A stretch of 64,000 bases of DNA from [Actinomadura] parvosata subsp. kistnae (GTDB taxonomy: Bacteria > Actinomycetota > Actinomycetes > Streptosporangiales > Streptosporangiaceae). Position numbers and translations under genes: made by a program. Positions 46,928 through 56,283 of the stretch are shown here, in pieces. Positions within the stretch are counted from its first letter, which is position 1; each line of letters opens with the position of its first letter. A model generated the notes under the pieces. The model did not search any database. It was not told where the DNA came from and worked only from the letters and a program-made list of their open reading frames with translations. The stretch is taken from contig NZ_OOHJ01000015.1 of NCBI RefSeq assembly GCF_900323885.1, positions 62,001-126,000 on the forward strand, written 5' to 3'.

Positions 46928-47032
46928 TCAGACTCCTCCCGCACCGACTCCCCACGCAAAAGCTCCTCACGTTTCGAGTCCAGATCCCCCCAGTGTATCC
47001 AGGCGGCGAACCCGGACCGCCGCGGGCCGGGC

Positions 47033-47551
47033 TCAGACGATCACCAGGGAGTGCAGCTCCACCCCCGGCAACCGCTCCCGCCCCTTGAGAAAGGCCAGCT
47101 CCATCAGCACGGCGATGCCGACGACCGCGGCTCCGGCCCTCTCCACCAGCTCCACGGCCGCCTTCGCCGTGCCGCCCGTGGCCAGCACGTCGTCGACGAT
47201 GAGCACCCGGTCACCGGGCGCGAACGCGTCACGGTGCACCTCGATGGTCGCGGAGCCGTACTCCAGATCGTAGGACTCTTCCAGGGTCGCGGCGGGCAGT
47301 TTCCCCTTCTTGCGCACCGGGACGAACCCCGCCGCCGCCCGGTACGCCACCGGCGCGGCGAGAATGAAGCCGCGCGCCTCGATGCCCACGATCTTGTCCA
47401 CCTGGTGCAGGCCGGCCAGCTCGTCCACCACGGCCGCCATCGCCACCGGGTCGGCCAGCAGCGGGGTGATGTCCTTGAACATGACCCCGGGCTTGGGGTA
47501 GTCGGGCACATCCCTGATCCGGTCGAGGATCAGCGTGCTCAGCTCGGTCAT
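47033..47551 (-). CDS. apt: Adenine phosphoribosyltransferase
   Basis: Salvages adenine to AMP using PRPP. 172 residues. IRDVPDYPKPGVMFKDITPLL N-terminal hallmark, GIEARGFILAAPVAYR, flexible loop LPAATLEESYDLEYG, and PRPP-binding motif VLIVDDVLATGGTAKAAVEL. Sits between secF and relA, as in many actinobacteria. Confidence 0.97.
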   Translation of the reverse strand: MTELSTLILDRIRDVPDYPKPGVMFKDITPLLADPVAMAAVVDELAGLHQVDKIVGIEARGFILAAPVAYRAAAGFVPVRKKGKLPAATLEESYDLEYGSATIEVHRDAFAPGDRVLIVDDVLATGGTAKAAVELVERAGAAVVGIAVLMELAFLKGRERLPGVELHSLVIV

Positions 47552-47684
47552 GGGTGTTTCCCTCGCATTTCTCCACTGGCCGTCTGCCGGGCTCCATGAT
47601 GGTGCATCCGGGCACCCCCTCGTACCGCCGCCCCGTGCCCGTGGGGGCCTTCAGGCGGTTGACGGGCGTACCCCGGACAACGGG

Positions 47685-47721
47685 ACGGCGCCCCCGCCCC
47701 GTCGCGGGGCGAGGGCGCCGT
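47685..47721 (-). terminator. Terminator after secF
   Basis: ACGGCGCCC + GCCCCG pair with CGGGGC + GGGCGCCGT around a TCG loop, one 2-base internal mismatch. It ends 18 bases past the secF stop on the minus strand and separates secDF from apt. Confidence 0.8.
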
Positions 47722-47738
47722 ACGGACGCCTGCGGCGG

Positions 47739-48737
47739 TCAGCCCTTGGCTACGGCCGCGCTTTTGGAGCCCTTGGAGCCCTTGCCGCCACCTCCCGTGG
47801 AGGCCAGCCGCCTGGCGATCGCCTGGTACTTCGGCTCGCGCTCCTTCAGCGTCACCAGCAGCGGCGTGGCGACGCACAGCGACGAGTACGTACCGACGAT
47901 CATGCCGACGAACAGCGACAGCGACAGGTCCTTCAGCGTGCCGGCGCCGAGCACCGTCGTGCCGATGAACAGGATCGCCGCCACCGGCAGGATCGCGACC
48001 AGCGAGGTGTTCAGCGACCGGATCAGCGTGTGGTTGAGCGCGTTGTTCGCGGCCATCGAGTACGTCTGCTTCGACGTGTGCCCCAGCTTGGCCGTGACCT
48101 CCTTGATCATGTCGAACACCACGACCGCGTCGTAGAGCGAGTAACCGAGGATGGTCAGGAAGCCCAGCAGCGTCGCGGGCGTGACCTCGAAGCCCGACCA
48201 GGCGTAGATGCCGGCCGTGATGACCAGGTCGTGCACGAGCGCGACGATGGCGGCCAGCGCCATCTTCGGCTCGAACGCCATCGACAGGTACAGGATGATC
48301 GCCAGCATGAACACGCCCAGGCCGATCCACGCCTTCTGCGACACCTCACCGCCCCAGGACGGGCCGATGGCCTGGATGCTCACCTGGTCGACCGGGACGT
48401 TGAAGTCCTTGGAGATGGCGCTCTGCACCTCGGCCCGGGTCTCCTCCGACAGGCTCTCGGTGGTCGCCCGCCAGCCGTCGGTGCCGGCCTGCTGGACGAT
48501 CACCTGGTGCACGCCCTCGTCGAGGACGGACTGGCGGACCTCCTGGACGGAGGTCTGGCCCGCCTTGAACGAGAAGATCGTGCCGCCCTTGAACTCCACG
48601 CCGAGGTTGAGCCCGTTGATCAGCAGCCCGGCCAGCGAGACGACCAGCAGCAGGCCGGACAGGCTGTACCACAGGCGCCACTTGCCGACGAAGTCGACAT
48701 CGATCTCGCCGCGATAGAGGCGACGCGCAAGTCCCAT
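47739..48737 (-). CDS. secF: Protein translocase subunit SecF
   Basis: Proton-driven partner of SecD that helps pull preproteins across the membrane. 332 residues, six transmembrane helices, first periplasmic loop LNLGVEFKGGTIFSFKAG, and the conserved transmembrane region with VVFDMIKEVTA and the D-containing SLYDAVVVFD. C-terminal tail is Gly/Lys/Ser-rich. Starts two bases after the secD stop. Confidence 0.97.
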   Translation of the reverse strand: MGLARRLYRGEIDVDFVGKWRLWYSLSGLLLVVSLAGLLINGLNLGVEFKGGTIFSFKAGQTSVQEVRQSVLDEGVHQVIVQQAGTDGWRATTESLSEETRAEVQSAISKDFNVPVDQVSIQAIGPSWGGEVSQKAWIGLGVFMLAIILYLSMAFEPKMALAAIVALVHDLVITAGIYAWSGFEVTPATLLGFLTILGYSLYDAVVVFDMIKEVTAKLGHTSKQTYSMAANNALNHTLIRSLNTSLVAILPVAAILFIGTTVLGAGTLKDLSLSLFVGMIVGTYSSLCVATPLLVTLKEREPKYQAIARRLASTGGGGKGSKGSKSAAVAKG

Positions 48738-48738
48738 C

Positions 48739-50598
48739 TCAGGCCTCCTGCGGAGTGGTCGTGCGGCCGGTCGACGCCGTGTCGCTCATGCGCTCGGCAT
48801 CGAGACCCGACAGCGGGTGCCCCTTGGCGAAGAACTTCAGCTTCGCCAGCAGGGCGATGAACGGCTTGGTGAACAGGAACACCACCACGATGTCGATCAG
48901 CGTGGTCAGGCCCATCGCGAACGCGAACCCGGCCACACCGCCCACCGCCAGGAAGTACAGCACGATCGCGGCGATGAACATGACGGCGTCGGCGATCAGG
49001 ATCGTGCGCCGGGCACGAACCCAGGCCACCTCGACGGCCGCGCGAAGCGTCCGCCGACCTTCCTTCATCTCATCACGAATACGTTCGAAGTACACGATGA
49101 AGGAGTCGGCGGTGATACCGATCGAGACCACCAAACCGATGATGTGCGGCAGCGAGAGCCGGAAACCGGCGTTGTGGCCGAGCACGACCACCGCCGTGTA
49201 CGTCAGGATCGTCGCCACCACGAGGCTCAGCACCGCCACGATGCCGAGACCCCGGTAGTAGAGCAGACAGTAGAGCACGACGAGGCCCAGGCCGATGATG
49301 CCGGCGATGAGGCCGCCCTGGAGCTGGTCCTGGCCGAGCGTCGAGGACACCGTGTCCACCGAGCTGCGGTTGAACTTCAGCGGCAGCGCGCCGTACTTGA
49401 GCTGGTCGGCCAGGTTGGTGGCGCTGACCTGGTCGAAGCCGCCGGTGATCTCCGCCCGGCCGCCGGGGATCGGGCCCTGGATGACCGGAGCGGTGATGAC
49501 GACGCCGTCGAGCACGACCGCGACCATGTTGCGCGGCTCGGGCGAGTTGTAGGCGGCGGTGGTGAGCTTGCCCCACTCGCCGGCGCCCTTGCTCTTGAAG
49601 TCGAGCTGGACGACCCACTCCGTGGTGCCCTGGCGCACGCCCGCCGAAGCCGTGTCGATGTCGGTGCCGACGACCTTGGCGACATCGAGGACGTACTTGT
49701 AGCTGCCGTCGGTCTCGCAGGCCGCGTACTGCTTCTTCGGGTCGTCCTGGACGCCCTGGCCGCGGTTGGCGGGGTTGCTGCAGTCGAGCTTGTTGAACTG
49801 CTGGAGCACCGCCGGGTCGATGCCCGTGGTGTCGATGCCGGCGTTCGGCTCTTGGGCGGGGGGCGTGCTCGGCTGGCCGCTCGGCGTGGCCTTGGCCGTC
49901 GGGGACGCCTTGGCCTCCTGCCCCTTCTTGCCGCCCTGCTCCTGGTTCTTGCCGTCCTGGCCGGTCTGCTGCTTGCCGTTGCCGTCCTGGGCGGGGGTCG
50001 AGGCCGCGGGCGTCGGGGCGGTCAGCGCCGACGACAGCGCCTTGCCCGTCGGGCTGGCGCTCGGCGTCGTGATCGACTGCTGCGTGGACGGCTTGGTCGA
50101 CGGCTGCTTGGACGGCTGGGCCGTCGGGGAGGTGGAGGTGCCGGCCGACGGGCTCGCGGAGCCCGACGGCGAGCCGCTCGGCGTCGGAGCGTTGGTGGCC
50201 AGGTTCTGCGGGGCCTGCGTGGCGGCCACGGCGAGCACCTGGCGGAAGCGCAGCTCCGCGGTGGTCGCGACCAGCTTGATGGCCTCGTTCTGACCGACAC
50301 CCGGGATCGAGATGATGATGTTGTCGCCGGACTTGGCGACCTCGGCGTCGGAGATTCCGGTGCCGTTGACCCGGTCGCGGATGATGTTGACCGCGCGGTC
50401 GAGGATCTCCTCGGGCGGCGACGCGTTGTTCTGGGTCACGGGGGACAGAGTCACCGTGGTGCCGCCGGCGAGGTCGAGGCCCAGCTTCGGCGTGAACGCC
50501 TTCTGCAGGAACATCGTCCCGCCCAGGGCGAGGATGAGCGCCAGAAGCACGAGGAGCGTACGCCCCGGTCGGCTGTGGCGGCTGGTCGGTCGGGCCAC
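48739..50598 (-). CDS. secD: Protein translocase subunit SecD with large low-complexity insert
   Basis: 619 residues, longer than many SecD because of a Ser/Thr/Pro/Gln/Lys-rich insert at about 138-253 within the first periplasmic domain. Conserved parts: LGLDLAGGTTVTLSP, DRVNGTGISDAEV, GRAEITGGFDQVSATNLADQL, and the six-helix bundle with RDEMKEGRRTLRAAVEVA. The insert would be exposed outside the membrane. Followed by secF and preceded by yajC, the standard holotranslocon operon. Confidence 0.97.
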   Translation of the reverse strand: MARPTSRHSRPGRTLLVLLALILALGGTMFLQKAFTPKLGLDLAGGTTVTLSPVTQNNASPPEEILDRAVNIIRDRVNGTGISDAEVAKSGDNIIISIPGVGQNEAIKLVATTAELRFRQVLAVAATQAPQNLATNAPTPSGSPSGSASPSAGTSTSPTAQPSKQPSTKPSTQQSITTPSASPTGKALSSALTAPTPAASTPAQDGNGKQQTGQDGKNQEQGGKKGQEAKASPTAKATPSGQPSTPPAQEPNAGIDTTGIDPAVLQQFNKLDCSNPANRGQGVQDDPKKQYAACETDGSYKYVLDVAKVVGTDIDTASAGVRQGTTEWVVQLDFKSKGAGEWGKLTTAAYNSPEPRNMVAVVLDGVVITAPVIQGPIPGGRAEITGGFDQVSATNLADQLKYGALPLKFNRSSVDTVSSTLGQDQLQGGLIAGIIGLGLVVLYCLLYYRGLGIVAVLSLVVATILTYTAVVVLGHNAGFRLSLPHIIGLVVSIGITADSFIVYFERIRDEMKEGRRTLRAAVEVAWVRARRTILIADAVMFIAAIVLYFLAVGGVAGFAFAMGLTTLIDIVVVFLFTKPFIALLAKLKFFAKGHPLSGLDAERMSDTASTGRTTTPQEA

Positions 50599-50641
50599 TG
50601 GTCGTCAGTTCTTTCGGATAGAGGTTTGTCGCAGAGCTTAG

Positions 50642-51034
50642 TCAGGACTGCTTGGTACTGGAGCCCTGGTCGCCGTCGCGCTCTACGGTGGCCTCGGACT
50701 CCCTCTTGCCCTCTTCGCCGAGTTCGACCTGGTCAGCGGCCGACTCGTCGTCACTCACCGGGGTGTCGCCGGGAGTGACGACGCGGCCGATCGCGGCCTT
50801 CACCCAGCGGGTCTCGATCCCTGGCGCGATCTCGAGGATGACATCCTCGTTGTCCACGGCCACGACGTTCGCGAACAGACCCGTCGTGGTCATGACCCGG
50901 GTGCCGGGGGCCAGGGAGTTCTGCATCTTGATCGCCTCTTGCTGGCGCTTGCGCTGCGGGCGGATCAGCAGGAAGTAGAACACCACCACCAGCAGAATCA
51001 GCGGCAGGATGCTGCTGAGTTGTCCCATGTCCAT
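50642..51034 (-). CDS. yajC: Preprotein translocase subunit YajC
   Basis: 130 residues from ATG 51034 (GGAAGG upstream). One transmembrane helix (LSSILPLILLVVVFYFLLIRP), then PGTRVMTTTGLFANVVAVDNED, the YajC domain, and an acidic C-terminal tail. Accessory to SecDF; gene order yajC-secD-secF is normal. Confidence 0.96.
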   Translation of the reverse strand: MDMGQLSSILPLILLVVVFYFLLIRPQRKRQQEAIKMQNSLAPGTRVMTTTGLFANVVAVDNEDVILEIAPGIETRWVKAAIGRVVTPGDTPVSDDESAADQVELGEEGKRESEATVERDGDQGSSTKQS

Positions 51035-51246
51035 AAGGGGCGACCTTCCATTGTCGTACAAGAAGTTGACACCGGCCTCGCGCCGGAAATTCCGTGCGTT
51101 GCGTCGGGGCCGCGCCGCTCAGCCCGTCAGCCTACACAGCCAGCCAAGCCACGGAGTGTAGGCGCTTGTTGCGAAACGCGGCAACGAGGCAGCGTTTCGG
51201 CGCGCGGGGAAGTTCCCATTTTGAAATGGTTGCAACCGATCTGTGA
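51035..51246. other. Intergenic gap between ruvB and yajC
   Basis: About 210 bases without a gene; less G+C-rich in the middle (GAAACGCGGCAACGAGG...TTTTGAAATGG), which probably holds the yajC-secDF promoter. No clear hexamer pair or terminator was identified. Confidence 0.4.
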
Positions 51247-52281
51247 TCACTCGAAAAGTGACGCTCCGAACGCATCTGGTGGCGGAGTCATGCCCAGGTG
51301 CACCCACGCCGCCGCCGTCGCCACCCGGCCGCGCGGGGTCCTGGCCAGCAGCCCCTGCCGTACGAGGAACGGCTCGGCCACCACCTCGACCGTCTCCGGC
51401 TCCTCCCCCACGGCCACCGCCAGCGTCGACAGACCGACCGGGCCCCCGCCGAACTTCTTCAGCAGCACGCCCAGCACCGCCCGGTCGAGCCGGTCGAGCC
51501 CCTCGCCGTCCACCTCGTACAGGTTGAGCGCCGCCGCCGCGATGTCACGGTTGATCACCCCGTCGGCGCGCACGTCCGCGAAGTCCCGCACCCGCCTGAG
51601 CAGCCGGTTCGCGATCCGCGGCGTGCCCCGCGAACGCCTGGCGATCTCGTGCGCGCCGTCGTCCGGCAGATCCACCCCGAGCAGCGCGGACGAGCGGCGC
51701 AGCACCTGCTCCAGCTCGGCCGTCTCGTAGAAGTCCATGTGCGCGGTGAACCCGAACCGGTCACGCAGCGGCGCCGGCAGCAACCCCGCCCGCGTGGTGG
51801 CCCCCACCAGCGTGAACGGCGCGATGTCCAGCGGGATCGCGGTGGCACCCGGCCCCTTGCCGACCACGATGTCGACCCGGAAGTCCTCCATCGCGAGATA
51901 CAGCATCTCCTCCGCCGGCCTGGCCATGCGGTGGATCTCGTCGATGAACAACACCTCACCCTCGGACAGCGTCGACAGGATCGCCGCCAGATCACCGGCC
52001 CGCTCCAGCGCCGGCCCCGAGGTGATGCGCAGCGGCGCGTTCAGCTCCGCCGCGATGATCATCGCCAGCGTCGTCTTGCCCAGCCCCGGCGCCCCGCTCA
52101 TCAGCACATGATCGGGCGGACTCTGCCGGCGCAGGGCACTCTCCAGCACCAGCGAAAGCTGCTCACGCACCCGGCCCTGGCCGATGAACTCGCTGAGCCG
52201 CTTGGGCCGGAGCGCGGCCTCGATCTGCAGCTCGTCCCCTCCGGCCGTGGACGAAAGAATCTCCTCCCGCTCAAACCCCAC
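51247..52281 (-). CDS. ruvB: Holliday junction DNA helicase RuvB
   Basis: AAA+ motor for branch migration, 344 residues from GTG 52281 (GGAGGAGG seven bases upstream). N-terminal [19 protein letters not shown], Walker [14 protein letters not shown], Walker [20 protein letters not shown], sensor 1 [20 protein letters not shown] with the Arg finger, and winged-helix C-terminus IGLSTLAV-like [15 protein letters not shown]. Unusually, almost 900 bases separate it from ruvA; a longer upstream reading of the frame runs into the repeats and is rejected. Confidence 0.97.
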   Translation of the reverse strand: MGFEREEILSSTAGGDELQIEAALRPKRLSEFIGQGRVREQLSLVLESALRRQSPPDHVLMSGAPGLGKTTLAMIIAAELNAPLRITSGPALERAGDLAAILSTLSEGEVLFIDEIHRMARPAEEMLYLAMEDFRVDIVVGKGPGATAIPLDIAPFTLVGATTRAGLLPAPLRDRFGFTAHMDFYETAELEQVLRRSSALLGVDLPDDGAHEIARRSRGTPRIANRLLRRVRDFADVRADGVINRDIAAAALNLYEVDGEGLDRLDRAVLGVLLKKFGGGPVGLSTLAVAVGEEPETVEVVAEPFLVRQGLLARTPRGRVATAAAWVHLGMTPPPDAFGASLFE

Positions 52282-53162
52282 GCCCGCACCTCCTCCCGCT
52301 GACCGCCATCCGGCACCTTCGACGCCACTGAACGACCGCCCCACGCTCCCCGGCCCGCCCTCGCCGGACCGCCACGGGCCGACCGTCCACCGCACCACAA
52401 GCCAGCACCAGCCCCACGACCGGCACTTCACCGGCCGGCGCCAGCCTCACGACCGACACTGCGCGGGTCGACGCGAGCCGCACAACCGAAGCATCGCCGT
52501 CCGCCACGGGCCGAACGCCCGCCACATCACAAGCCCGCGCCGACCGCGCGACCGACGCTCCGCCGGCCTGCACTGGCCGAGCAGCCACCGCATCGCGAGA
52601 CAACGCCGGCCGCACAACCGACACACCGCCGGCCGGCGCGAGCCGCGCGACCCACGCCCCGCCGGCTTGCACAGGCCGAACAGCCGCCACATCGCAAGAC
52701 AACGCCAACCCCACGACCGACGCCCCGCAGGCCGACGCGGGCCGGATGATCGACGACGCACGGGCTGGCGCGAGCCGCACAGTCGACGCTCCAACGGCCG
52801 ACGCCCGCCGCACGAACGACACTTCATGTGCTGGCGCCGGCCGCACGAACGACGCATCACCGGCCGCCATGAGCTGAACGGCAGACGCGGCACAGGCCGG
52901 TACGGGCCCGGTCGCCGGCTTGTGGGCGGCGGCCAGCAGGCGGCGGTGCCTTGAGGCCGTGCCGTCGTCGGGCTTTGGTGCCTGGGGGTCCGAAGATGTC
53001 ACCTTGTGGCGCGCAGCTCTCACCTCAGCATGGACATGGCGCCGTACCAGGCGCGGGCCCTGCCCGGTGCCGGGGGTGAGTTCCCTACTCGCCCACCTCG
53101 ACAAGGGCGGGCGGGGCCGGTGGAGTCCGTGCAGGTGAGCGGGCGAGCAAGGCGGACGGGGG
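52282..53162. other. Repeat-filled gap between ruvA and ruvB
   Basis: About 880 bases with no recognised gene, dominated by the 33-bp array (52400-52894). Both strands stay open through most of it simply because the period is a multiple of three and stop codons are rare at this G+C content. A minus-strand reading (TTG 53104 to 52271) would overlap the ruvB start, but lacks a ribosome site. No terminator was seen. Confidence 0.6.
52400..52894. repeat. Fifteen degenerate 33-bp tandem repeats (11 codons each)
   Basis: Units begin every 33 bases from 52400; degenerate extra copies flank the array at 52367 and 52895. The plus-strand reading gives 11-residue units like GRRxPHDRHxA; the minus-strand reading gives units like [11 protein letters not shown]. 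Copies are diverged yet in perfect register with no indels over 495 bases. Some neighbours three units apart are closest (99-bp higher-order repeat, compare 52565 and 52664). Confidence 0.9.
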
Positions 53163-53783
53163 TCATCGGACGCTCAAGGAGCGGAGGGCGGCCTTCAGGA
53201 GGGCGGCCACCTGGGGCTGACGGCCGGCGGCGAGCTCGGCGTCGGCGTCCGGCTCCACGGCGGCGACCGCCTCGTCGGCGTCCTTGCTGGAGTAGCCCAG
53301 CCCGACCAGGCCCGAGTGGACCTGGTCCCGCCACACCGCCACCCGCCGATCCCCGTTGAGCGCCGCGTTGACGGCCTCCTCCGGTGTGCCGAGCCGGTCC
53401 TTCAGCTCCAGGATAATGCGCTGCGCCCCCTTCTGCCCGATCCCCGGCACCTGCGTGAGCGCCTTGACGTCGCCGGAGGTCACCGCGACCCGGAGCGTGT
53501 TGGGCGTGTGCACCGCCAGCATCGCCAGGGCCAGCTTGGGGCCTACGCCGCTGGCGGTCTGCAGGAGCTCGAAGACGGCGCGCTCGTCCTCGGTGGCGAA
53601 GCCGTACAGGGTGAGTGACTCCTCGCGCACCACCAGCGACGTGGCCAGGCGGGCGTCCTCGCCCATCCTCAGCGTCGCCAGGGTGCCGGGGGTGCAGTGG
53701 GTGAGGATGCCGACGCCGCCCACCTCGATCACGGCTCCGTCCGGCGCTATCGCCGTCACCTTGCCCGCCACCGACGCAATCAC
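53163..53783 (-). CDS. ruvA: Holliday junction DNA helicase subunit RuvA
   Basis: 206 residues from GTG 53783. OB fold MIASVAGKVTAIAPDGAVIEVGGVGILTHC, two helix-hairpin-helix motifs (LLQTASGVGPKLALAMLA and LTQVPGIGQKGAQRIILEL), and the C-terminal RuvB-binding UBA-like domain LVGLGYSSKDADEAVAAV. Full length. Gaps of 711 bases to ruvC and 881 bases to ruvB are atypical for this normally tight operon. Confidence 0.97.
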   Translation of the reverse strand: MIASVAGKVTAIAPDGAVIEVGGVGILTHCTPGTLATLRMGEDARLATSLVVREESLTLYGFATEDERAVFELLQTASGVGPKLALAMLAVHTPNTLRVAVTSGDVKALTQVPGIGQKGAQRIILELKDRLGTPEEAVNAALNGDRRVAVWRDQVHSGLVGLGYSSKDADEAVAAVEPDADAELAAGRQPQVAALLKAALRSLSVR

Positions 53784-54494
53784 AGCCGTCCTCCTGTCAC
53801 TGACCCCACCACGATCCAGCTTCCATCACCGGCTCCTGTTCATAGCGCACTCCACGCCCCGAAGCCCACTCACGACGCGCCGCACCCCACGATCCGCCTC
53901 CCGCACCACCACGACCGCGGCCCAAGCCCTGTCCCGGGTCGTGGCCACGCACCACACCAAGCCGCGCCCTGCCACGCCGTGCCGGAGCGCGCCCTGCCGG
54001 ACCGCGCCGTGCCGCGCCGCGCCCTGCCACGCCGCGCCCTGCCGAGGGTGCCGTGCCCTGCCGCGCTCCAGCAAAGCGTGCTCCGGCGAACCGGGGTGCC
54101 ACGTCTTCCGGCCCGCAGCGCACGCCAACGGCGCGCGGATAGCGGCAGCACACCTGGCCGTGGCACGCGCATGACCCTGGCACGCACATGGCGACAGCGC
54201 GCGTGCGCAGCGCAGGTGACCGCACTTCGCGCCCTGGCCTTGGCGCAGGCGACGGCAGCTCGCGTAACCGCAGCACAGGTGGCCGCAGCACGCGCATGGC
54301 CGTGGCGCGCACGTGGCTGCGGCGCACGTGGCGGCAATGTGCATGGCGACAGCGCGGGCGTCCGTGGCATGCGTGGGCCTCGCGCACGTGGCCCTCGCGC
54401 ACGTGGCCCTCGCGCACATGGCCGTGGCATACGTGGCCCGCAGTGTGCGTGGGCTTGCGTGCGGGCGCGGCGTGGGGTGAGAGGCCACGGGAGG
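53784..54494. other. Repeat-filled gap between ruvC and ruvA
   Basis: About 710 bases without a recognised gene. Contains runs such as GCGCCCTGCCACGCCG (about 53967-54060) and CGCACGTGGCCCT (about 54290-54470), giving low-complexity Ala/Arg/Cys/His readings in all frames. No ribosome site supports any of the open readings. Confidence 0.6.
54378..54422. repeat. Three tandem 15-bp repeats in the ruvC-ruvA gap
   Basis: CCTCGCGCACGTGGC at 54378-54392 and 54393-54407, and one-mismatch copy at 54408-54422; the core of a longer degenerate stretch on either side. Confidence 0.88.
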
Positions 54495-55025
54495 TCATCG
54501 GGTGGGGTTTCGGCGGGTGGCGCGGGACAGGGCCTGGGAGAGGCGGTGCTGGGCGCCGCCGCGCCACACGTGGCAGATGGCCAGGGCGAGGGCGTCGGCG
54601 GCGTCGGCGGGCTTGGGCATCTCGGCGAGCCGCAGCAGGCGGGTGACCATGGTGCCGACCTGTTTCTTGTCGGCGGTGCCGCTGCCGGTGATGGCGGCCT
54701 TGACCTCCGACGGCGTGTGCAGGGCCACGGGCAGGCCGCGGCGGGCCGCGCAGAGGATCGCGATGCCGGCCGCCTGCGCGGTGCCCATGACCGTGCGGAC
54801 GTTGTGCTGGCTGAAGACCCGCTCCACCGCCACCGCGTCGGGACGTATCTCGTCGAGCCAGCGTTCGATGCCGGCCTCGATGCCGACGAGCCGGGCCCCG
54901 AGCTCCTCGTCGGCCCCGGTGCGCACCACTCCGACAGCCACGAGGCTCAGTGGTGCGCCCGGGCGCCCCTCGACCGCGCCGACGCCGCATCGGGTCAGCC
55001 CTGGATCGACGCCCATCACCCGCAC
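54495..55025 (-). CDS. ruvC: Holliday junction endodeoxyribonuclease RuvC
   Basis: Resolves Holliday junctions. 176 residues from GTG 55025 (GGAAGG eight bases upstream); ATG 55052 is an in-frame alternative. RNase H fold with [14 protein letters not shown] (first Asp), [22 protein letters not shown] (Glu), and [14 protein letters not shown] (C-terminal Asp pair). All four catalytic acidic residues present. Confidence 0.96.
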   Translation of the reverse strand: MRVMGVDPGLTRCGVGAVEGRPGAPLSLVAVGVVRTGADEELGARLVGIEAGIERWLDEIRPDAVAVERVFSQHNVRTVMGTAQAAGIAILCAARRGLPVALHTPSEVKAAITGSGTADKKQVGTMVTRLLRLAEMPKPADAADALALAICHVWRGGAQHRLSQALSRATRRNPTR

Positions 55026-55129
55026 CGGCCCCGCCCTTCCGTCGCCGAACATCTGTTCGGCATGAGACTTTACTCCGGCGAGGGTGGGCGCGCAGCGGGC
55101 CGCGAAGATCCGGCGAGCGTCCGGCGAGG

Positions 55130-56272
55130 TCAGAAGTAGTCGAGCATGTACGGCTTGGCGGCGAAGGCGGCGTCGAGTGCCTGGTCGTATCCGTCATGTC
55201 CGGTCATGAGGCCGGCGAGGCGGAGGGTGCGGGTGGGGATTCCGGCGTAGAGGGCGGAGAATCCGTTCACTGAGAGCGTGACGCCGGGCTGCTCGACGGG
55301 CGTCGCGGCGCCCGATCCGCCGGAGATGTCCAGCCGCCACGTGCCTCCGCCCCTGATCGGGTCGTCCACGGTCACGACGGCCTCGCAGGTCACGTGCGAG
55401 GGGAAGCCGCGCCGGGCCACGGCGGTGGCCACGTCCAGCACGCGGAACATCCAGCGCACCTGCTGGACCTGCTCCTTCGTCCGCTCGCGCAGCAGCCACA
55501 GCACCGGGTCGTCCGGCGCCACGGAGGCGACGACCTCGCGGGCGATCGTGGACGCGCTGCCGACCAGGGACCACAGGGCCCGCAGGGTCTCGGGGGAGGC
55601 GGCGACGATGTTCTCGACCTCCATGGCGTCGCCCTTCCACCGGTAGACGGCATAGCCGTCGTCGGCGAGGTAGAGGAAGTCGTCCTCGTTGGCGAGCCAC
55701 AGGTTCCAGGTGTCCTCGTCCCAGGAGATGGCCCCGCTCGACCGGGCCGCGCCGTGCGCGCGGTGCAGGACGGCCATCAGCTCGGCCGCGTCGCCCGGCC
55801 CCATTCGGCGCAGCTTGACCGGCGCCGCCGGCCGGATCCCGCGCAGCGACTCGGCCGGCAGGCGCACGTTGTACTGGGCCCCGGCGTGCTCGTAGCCGAC
55901 CCCGCGGTAGATGGCGGTGGTGGCCGGGAAGAGCGCGGAGACGGCGTCGCCGAGCTCGGCGGCGCGGTTGACGACCGCGCGCATGATCGTGGTGCCGACG
56001 CCGAGCCCGCGGTCCTCCGGGTTCACGGTGACGCCCGCGACCCCGGCCATCGGCTGCGGCTTGCCGTGCCACCACTGCGTGAACCTGCGCAGACGCGCCG
56101 CCGCGGCCAGCCGCGTGCCGTCGAACGCCCCCAGGTAACGCCCCTCCCCCAGCGCCGGGAGGACGGCCTTGCGCCACCTCTCCCTGTCGTCGGCCGACAG
56201 CGGGCCGAACGAGCGCTTACGCAGGTCAAGGACGTCGTCGAGATCTTCGGGAGTCAGGTCGCGTATTTCCAC
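55130..56272 (-). CDS. Eis-like GNAT N-acetyltransferase with SCP2-type C-terminal domain
   Basis: 380 residues in the family of Mycobacterium tuberculosis Eis, hexameric acetyltransferases with broad amine specificity. N-terminal GNAT domain with acetyl-CoA loop [17 protein letters not shown] and [12 protein letters not shown]; a second GNAT-like domain ([20 protein letters not shown]); and a C-terminal sterol-carrier-like domain ending in a terminal aromatic (MLDYF), where Eis has its C-terminal carboxylate base. Natural substrate unknown; Eis homologues can acetylate aminoglycosides, so a resistance role is possible, not shown. Inserted between the permease and ruvC. Confidence 0.92.
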   Translation of the reverse strand: MEIRDLTPEDLDDVLDLRKRSFGPLSADDRERWRKAVLPALGEGRYLGAFDGTRLAAAARLRRFTQWWHGKPQPMAGVAGVTVNPEDRGLGVGTTIMRAVVNRAAELGDAVSALFPATTAIYRGVGYEHAGAQYNVRLPAESLRGIRPAAPVKLRRMGPGDAAELMAVLHRAHGAARSSGAISWDEDTWNLWLANEDDFLYLADDGYAVYRWKGDAMEVENIVAASPETLRALWSLVGSASTIAREVVASVAPDDPVLWLLRERTKEQVQQVRWMFRVLDVATAVARRGFPSHVTCEAVVTVDDPIRGGGTWRLDISGGSGAATPVEQPGVTLSVNGFSALYAGIPTRTLRLAGLMTGHDGYDQALDAAFAAKPYMLDYF

Positions 56273-56283
56273 AAGCCGTCACC

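Noticed and set aside
52282..52431. 50-residue N-terminal extension of RuvB
   Set aside because: GTG 52281 has a strong ribosome site and matches RuvB N-termini; the extension is Trp/Gly-rich noise.
52184..52954. Plus-strand open reading rich in Arg/His repeats
   Set aside because: Starts antisense inside ruvB, no promoter or ribosome site; consequence of the 33-bp period.
52271..53104. Minus-strand open reading of 277 codons made of 11-residue Ala/Val/Arg repeats between ruvA and ruvB
   Set aside because: TTG start with no ribosome site, high G+C lowers stop frequency, and the opposite strand is equally open; kept as a repeat, not a gene.
53697..55139. Long plus-strand open frame across ruvA-ruvC
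   Set aside because: Antisense to ruvC and repeat-driven composition; no start signals.
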